Source: CAZMCH01 sp964564735
Lineage (GTDB): Bacteria; Poribacteria; DTPJ01
Reading direction: 5' to 3'
Length of the DNA stretch: 39,528 nucleotides
NCBI GenBank assembly: GCA_964564735.1
Contig: CAZMCH010000032.1
Location: forward strand, 1-39,528
Position numbers and translations under genes: made by a program. Shown here in pieces: positions 35,327-39,528 of the stretch (positions within the stretch are counted from its first letter, which is position 1; each line of letters begins with the position of its first letter). A model generated the notes under the pieces. That model made no database searches and was not told the DNA's origin. It was given only the letters and a program-made list of their open reading frames with translations.

Positions 35327-37033
35327 ATGCTCAGATCATTGATTTCAGGATTATCAGGTATAAGAACACATCAGACCTCATTAGATATAATAGGTAATAA
35401 CATAGCAAACATTAATACACCATCATATAAGGCATCACGTGCATCATTTTCAGATGCACTCTCTTTAACGCTGAAGGGTGGAACTCCACCAACTTCATCA
35501 AGAGGGGGATTGAATCCGTTTCAGGTTGGTCGTGGTTCAACTATCGATAGCATAGATACATTATTTTCACAAGGAAGCCTTGAGACTACCGGTAATCCAA
35601 CTGACCTTACTATTGCAGGTGATGGTTTTTTTATACTACGTCATGGAGAAGAAAACCTGTATACCCGTGATGGTAGCTTTGCGGTTGATGCAACAGGAAC
35701 TCTGATAGATCCCAATACGGGCTATGCCGTTCAAGGTAGAATGGCAGATTCGTCAGGCAATATATTGTCCTCAACCCGAATAACAGATATAAGATTGCCA
35801 ATAGAATCTTTGTTTCCTGCACGAGCAACTAGCACAGCCTCATTAACAGGAAATTTAGATGCAGATGCAGGAACAGGAAGAGTTCCGTTTATTGGTAACA
35901 CGGCAAACGCATCTTTTTCAGGCAACCTTAATGCTACTGGAACAGCAACAATTCCAACAACTTATGACAAGCATATAGTAATATATGATTATCTTGGAAA
36001 TGCCCATGATGTTACAATACAATTTAAGAAATCAAAAGATTCAGCAGTTGGTCCTCCAACTGTGCTTGATGAATGGACTTGGACTGCAACTGACTCAAGT
36101 GGCGATGTATCAGGAACAGGAGCCATAACTTTCAAGTCAGATGGTTCATTTGATAATGTTGTTGGTGCTACAATAACTTGTGCATCATGGGGGACAGGTG
36201 GAACAGATGACATAACCGTAGATATCGATTTTGCAGAAATGACACAAACAAATGGACCTTTTTCTCCCATGTTAACATATCCAATGGCAGATGAAACTTA
36301 TCAAACATCGATGTTAGTATATGATTCTTTAGGTGGCACACATAATGTTATTATAAATTTTGAAAAAGACCCATTATTGAATAACACATGGAGATGGTCA
36401 ATCGGTGTTTCAGGGAATGATGAAGTCTATATAAATGATCCATCAGGTCCACAGTATTCCAAACAACTTGTGTTTAATACAGATGGAACAGTAAAAACTG
36501 GTGCTACAGCAAACCTTATTATAGAGGGACCTGGAGGTTTTGCTGATGGAACAGCTGTATTAAGTAATCTTGAAAATGGGTCAAGCCCGATAAGAATAGC
36601 TCTTGATCTTTCTCAATTAGCTCAATTCGCAGGTGCATTTACACCTGTTCCATCAGCAAGAGATGGACATGGAGCAGGTTCACTTGATAATATAACATTT
36701 GACGATACAGGAACATTAATTGGAACATTTACAAATGGTAGTAGTCAGCGACTTGCCCAAGTTGTTTTGGCAGATTTCTATAACCCTGCAGGTCTTGTTA
36801 AGGTTGGTGGGAATTTATATAGCGTTTCAATGAACTCTGGTTCACCAGTTATTGGGATCGCCGGCTCGGGTATACAAGCAAGCGTTATATCAAATGCCCT
36901 TGAGGGATCAAATGTTGACTTAGCCAATGAATTTACAAAAATGATCATTGCCCAACGTGGTTTTGAGGCAAATTCAAGGGTTGTTACAACAAGCGATGCT
37001 ATTCTTGGTGAATTGATTAACTTAAAGAGATAA
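35327..37033 (+). CDS. flgE: Flagellar hook protein FlgE with duplicated D2 domain
   Basis: 568 residues. The N-terminal rod/hook motif (TSLDIIGNNIANINTPSYKA, 17-36) and the C-terminal helix (GSNVDLANEFTKMIIAQRGF, 527-546) are typical. In between are two consecutive FlgE D2-type domains: residues about 211-311 (VIYDYLGNAHDVTIQF, EWTW) and about 323-438 (LVYDSLGGTHNVIINF, TWRW, then ALDLSQLAQF). Most hook proteins have one. The start has AAGGAGG eleven bases upstream. It is the hook subunit whose length is set by FliK, and a perfect 26 bp palindrome follows it. Confidence 0.93.
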   Translation: MLRSLISGLSGIRTHQTSLDIIGNNIANINTPSYKASRASFSDALSLTLKGGTPPTSSRGGLNPFQVGRGSTIDSIDTLFSQGSLETTGNPTDLTIAGDGFFILRHGEENLYTRDGSFAVDATGTLIDPNTGYAVQGRMADSSGNILSSTRITDIRLPIESLFPARATSTASLTGNLDADAGTGRVPFIGNTANASFSGNLNATGTATIPTTYDKHIVIYDYLGNAHDVTIQFKKSKDSAVGPPTVLDEWTWTATDSSGDVSGTGAITFKSDGSFDNVVGATITCASWGTGGTDDITVDIDFAEMTQTNGPFSPMLTYPMADETYQTSMLVYDSLGGTHNVIINFEKDPLLNNTWRWSIGVSGNDEVYINDPSGPQYSKQLVFNTDGTVKTGATANLIIEGPGGFADGTAVLSNLENGSSPIRIALDLSQLAQFAGAFTPVPSARDGHGAGSLDNITFDDTGTLIGTFTNGSSQRLAQVVLADFYNPAGLVKVGGNLYSVSMNSGSPVIGIAGSGIQASVISNALEGSNVDLANEFTKMIIAQRGFEANSRVVTTSDAILGELINLKR

Positions 37034-37049
37034 TTACAAAAAATAACAT

Positions 37050-37075
37050 GTGGGTTCTTTTCCAAAAGAACCCAC
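37050..37075. terminator. Perfect 26 bp palindrome between flgE and motA
   Basis: GTGGGTTCTTTT and AAAAGAACCCAC form a 12 bp perfect stem around CC. No T-run follows on the plus strand, so it is an imperfect terminator at best; it could limit read-through from abundant flgE mRNA into motA or protect the flgE 3' end. Confidence 0.6.
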
Positions 37076-37093
37076 TGACAATGGATAATAATT

Positions 37094-37900
37094 ATGGATA
37101 TTGCTACAATTGTAGGGATATTTACTGGTATAGCATGTATACTCTTTGGTATTTTTATCGGAAGCAGTATAACGACATTTATAAATATACCATCATTGCT
37201 TATTACTGTTGGTGGAACGTTTGCTGCAACATTGATGGCATTTCCTCTACCCGAAGTCTTGAAAATGTTTAAGGTTGCTCTTAAAGTTATCCGTATAAAT
37301 GAATTCAGTGCATCTGAAATAATACTTTCTCTAATTTCTTATGCAGAAAAAGCAAGACAAAGCGGATTATTAAGTCTTGAAGGTGAAGTTGAAAATGTAA
37401 AGGATGATTATCTTCGGACCGGAATGAGGCTTATTATCGACGGCACAGACCCAGAAGAGATAAGAAATATTCTGGAGACAGAAATTGACTGTATGAGTAG
37501 CAGACATAAAAGGGCGCAAGAGCTATTTATTACGTTAGCAAAGTATTCGCCAGCTTTTGGAATGATAGGGACTCTTATCGGATTGATAGCGATGCTTAAA
37601 ACAATGAATGATCCATCAACTATAGGTCCCTCTATGGCAGTATCCTTAATAACAACTTTTTATGGTTCTATTATGGCAAATTTGCTTTTTACACCAGTTG
37701 CAGGAAAACTCAAGACTCGCACAGCAGACGAGGTGCTTGTAAAAAATGCAATCATTGAAGGTCTGATTATGATTCAGGCTCAGGCTAGTCCACGATTTAT
37801 AAGACAGAAGCTAGTGGCATTTTTGCCACCATCCATGCGAGAATCAGTATCAGATAAGAAAGGTAAAAAGGCTTTAGAATATGAGCAAGCGAAAGCTTAA
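37094..37900 (+). CDS. motA: Flagellar motor stator protein MotA
   Basis: 268 residues. Four membrane helices: about 4-24 and 31-51 near the N-terminus, and two after the cytoplasmic loop beginning at YSPAFGMIGTLIGLIAML, which holds the conserved proline of the ion path, and VSLITTFYGSIMANLLFTP. The charged cytoplasmic loop contacts FliG. It forms the A5B2 stator with MotB, whose gene overlaps by 20 bases. H+ or Na+ coupling cannot be decided from these motifs alone. Confidence 0.95.
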   Translation: MDIATIVGIFTGIACILFGIFIGSSITTFINIPSLLITVGGTFAATLMAFPLPEVLKMFKVALKVIRINEFSASEIILSLISYAEKARQSGLLSLEGEVENVKDDYLRTGMRLIIDGTDPEEIRNILETEIDCMSSRHKRAQELFITLAKYSPAFGMIGTLIGLIAMLKTMNDPSTIGPSMAVSLITTFYGSIMANLLFTPVAGKLKTRTADEVLVKNAIIEGLIMIQAQASPRFIRQKLVAFLPPSMRESVSDKKGKKALEYEQAKA

Positions 37901-38663
37901 TGAAGAGAATGAAGAAGGCGGTGGAGACGATTGGCTACTCACCTATGGTGATCTAATGACACAATTGGTATGCTTTTTTGTCCTTATTGTGTCATTCTCT
38001 TCTTTAAATGCTGCAAAATTTCAGGATGCATTAATATCTATACAAATAGCACTTGGTGGAGGAGCTCCATCAGGAGTTCTAACAGGATTACCCACCGCTA
38101 TTGAAGATTTACCACGTAGTGCCAAACTTCATATTGAAGAAGGTGATTTCTTGGAAATTAAAGGGAAAATAGATAAATATATAGAAAAACAAAATTTATC
38201 GGAATATCTGGAGACATCAATGGGTCAAGAAGGTCTTCATATAAGGCTTAAACAGCATGAACCGTCTGTATATTTTGATTCTGCAGATGCTCGTATAAAA
38301 GAAGAGGCATATCCAATCCTAAATCAAATTGGTATATTTATCAAAAACTTGCCAAATAATATACGCATTGAAGGACATACTGATATTAGACCAATATCTA
38401 CATATCAGTTTCCATCAAATTGGGAATTATCTACAATGCGAGCAACTAACGTTCTTAAATATCTAAGTGAAAATACTGGTATAGTCCCCGAAAGGTTTTC
38501 TGCGGCAGGCTATGGACCATATAAGCCCATTGCAGACAACGATACCGACGCTGGAATGTCAAAGAACAGGCGTATTGAAATTATAATTTTGAAGAAAACT
38601 AATAATTCTAATGGCTCAACAAATGATCTATTGAAAGTAAACAAAATTGACATACAAAAATAG
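37881..38663 (+). CDS. motB: Flagellar motor stator protein MotB
   Basis: 260 residues. The single membrane helix has the ion-binding Asp24 in TYGDLMTQLVCFFVLIVSF. The C-terminal OmpA-like peptidoglycan-binding domain (about 125-245) shows IRIEGHTDIRPI and NWELSTMRATNVLKYL, then GYGPYKPIADN and NRRIEIIIL. The start lies within the last 20 bases of motA. It anchors the stator to the cell wall. Confidence 0.96.
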   Translation: MSKRKLNEENEEGGGDDWLLTYGDLMTQLVCFFVLIVSFSSLNAAKFQDALISIQIALGGGAPSGVLTGLPTAIEDLPRSAKLHIEEGDFLEIKGKIDKYIEKQNLSEYLETSMGQEGLHIRLKQHEPSVYFDSADARIKEEAYPILNQIGIFIKNLPNNIRIEGHTDIRPISTYQFPSNWELSTMRATNVLKYLSENTGIVPERFSAAGYGPYKPIADNDTDAGMSKNRRIEIIILKKTNNSNGSTNDLLKVNKIDIQK

Positions 38664-38710
38664 GCTCATAAAAGCTTTTGTCATTTCATAGAAAAAGAAG
38701 GAAATTGAGA

Positions 38711-39079
38711 ATGAAAATAATGATTATTGATGATTCAGCTACCATGAGAAAAATAATCAAGAGTTCACTTGAAGCAATTGGAAGTTTCGATATTCAGGAA
38801 GCAGAAAATTGTGATGATGGACTTAAGTTACTTACAAATGGATTAAGCGTTAATCTCATATTAGTTGATTGGAATATGCCCGGAATGACTGGAATTGATT
38901 TTACCAAGTCGATTAGAAGTAATCCAGCATTATCAAAAACTCCTATTATTATGATTACCTCAAATTCGGAAAAGGAGCATGTATTATCTGCAGTAATGGC
39001 TGGTGTAAATGATTATATGTCAAAGCCTTTTACACCAGATATATTTGTTGGAAAGATAAAAAAAGTATTAAGCATTTAG
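38711..39079 (+). CDS. cheY: Chemotaxis response regulator CheY
   Basis: 122 residues from the ATG at 38711, which has AAGGAA nine bases upstream; the frame is also open from a TTG at 38678, but those 11 residues are not part of the receiver fold. The acidic pocket (Asp7, Asp8), phosphoacceptor Asp53 (LVDWNMPGMTG), Thr83 and Lys105 (KPF) are all present. It is a single receiver domain that would bind the FliM/FliN switch. It is the last intact gene before an IS remnant. Confidence 0.93.
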   Translation: MKIMIIDDSATMRKIIKSSLEAIGSFDIQEAENCDDGLKLLTNGLSVNLILVDWNMPGMTGIDFTKSIRSNPALSKTPIIMITSNSEKEHVLSAVMAGVNDYMSKPFTPDIFVGKIKKVLSI

Positions 39080-39522
39080 GGCATGTCAATAGTTTTGTGT
39101 AAGTTTCCATTTTACCATATTATAAATACTTATTAACCCTTTCCCCAAAGTGAGTTGATAGCTTGCCAATATCCTATTCCAGTTGGGTAGCCTCACTGAT
39201 ATATCATCAGGAAACTGACGCTTAGGGCTGGAACCTTACGAAATTGACTGTGAACACTTTCTATGGCATTGGTTGTGTATATCAACTTCCTGATCTCATC
39301 TGTGAATCTATGCATTGCCGATATTCGTCCCCAGTTCCTATCCCACATACCAACTGCCAATGGATATTCCTTACCTATCTATGTTATTGTATTTTATAAA
39401 TTCCTTTATTGTTTCTCTATCATTCCAGTCCAGCATATTTCCTCCTCAATCAAACCTTTATGAATGTTAATAGAAATCTATTTTATCACAAGGAGGAAAC
39501 TTACACAATTAATTATACACTC
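39080..39522 (-). mobile_element. Internally deleted IS256-family (Mutator) element, about 440 bp
   Basis: Inverted repeats share the 14-base block TTGTGTAAGTTTCC, at 39095-39108 (plus strand) and 39508-39495 (minus strand). Further similarity reaches the outer ends, near 39080 and 39522, where the right end reads GAGTGTATAATT inward. Full IS256-type elements are about 1.3-1.5 kb, so roughly 1 kb is missing. The element begins directly after the cheY stop codon. The target duplication cannot be checked because only 6 bases follow the right end. Confidence 0.85.
39086..39436 (-). pseudogene. IS256-family transposase remnant
   Basis: The ATG at 39436 follows GAGGAGGAAAT and codes 21 residues (MLDWNDRETIKEFIKYNNID...) before a stop. 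After a deletion near 39370-39375, another frame (from 39369) gives the transposase C-terminal part, NWGRISAM followed by EIRKLIYTTNAIES, carrying the last catalytic Glu of the DDE set. A frameshift then moves the rest (FPDDISVRLPNWNRILASYQ) into a third frame that runs into the end of the element. It cannot make a working transposase, although full-length copies elsewhere might mobilise it. Confidence 0.85.
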
Positions 39523-39528
39523 ACGTTT

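Noticed and set aside
39263..39463. 66-residue plus-strand frame in the IS remnant
   Set aside because: Antisense to the recognisable IS256 transposase fragments.
1..39528. CRISPR array, rRNA genes, prophage or integrase
   Set aside because: No regular spacer-repeat pattern, rRNA sequence or phage gene was seen on either strand.

Overview
The window is a 39.5 kb piece of a low-GC bacterial chromosome (roughly mid-30s percent GC by eye) with tightly packed genes and frequent TTG or GTG starts. The lineage cannot be fixed from the sequence. The flagellar order flgB-flgC-fliE-fliF-fliG-fliH-fliI-fliJ-ylxF-fliK-flgD-(Flagellar_put)-flgE-motA-motB-cheY and the phoH-pgpH-ybeY block look Bacillota-like. 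A near-consensus sigma-54 promoter in front of flgB, and an acyl-CoA dehydrogenase/ETF cluster, would also suit an uncultured diderm candidate phylum. One 100-N run (31462-31561) shows this is a draft scaffold.

Layout. (1) Positions 1-3410, minus strand: a two-domain alpha/beta hydrolase, a HemG-type flavodoxin and a membrane-anchored class-A-beta-lactamase-like serine hydrolase cut by the window edge. (2) Positions 3420-3589: a 170 bp MITE-like element lying exactly between two divergent sigma-70-type promoters. (3) Positions 3598-8977, plus strand: phoH, pgpH (c-di-AMP phosphodiesterase), ybeY, tRNA-Pro(CGG) and a first aspartate kinase. (4) Positions 8988-16140: the phospholipid/fatty-acid synthesis operon yceD-rpmF-plsX-fabH-fabD-fabG-acpP-fabF-rnc, with long imperfect hairpins before plsX and after acpP. 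(5) Positions 16206-21227: an acyl-CoA dehydrogenase and electron-transfer flavoprotein cluster interrupted twice by accessory genes, an M.TaqI-like DNA adenine methyltransferase before etfB and a RelE/ParE-type toxin-antitoxin pair between etfB and etfA. (6) Positions 21230-23249, minus strand: a second, different aspartate kinase and an ECF-type sigma factor. (7) Positions 23621-39079: the flagellar basal body/hook/motor operon. (8) Positions 39080-39522: an internally deleted IS256-family element directly after cheY.

The most unusual biology is in the hook genes. FliK, normally a few hundred residues, is about 1250 residues or more here once the assembly gap is resolved, and it carries a 58-residue tandem repeat in which the gap falls. 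Frame arithmetic shows the two halves are one intact gene. The hook protein FlgE carries two consecutive D2-type domains. Together they suggest a hook of unusual length and surface. The second theme is the acd-etf operon acting as a landing site for selfish or defence-type genes that are transcriptionally and probably translationally coupled to core metabolism.
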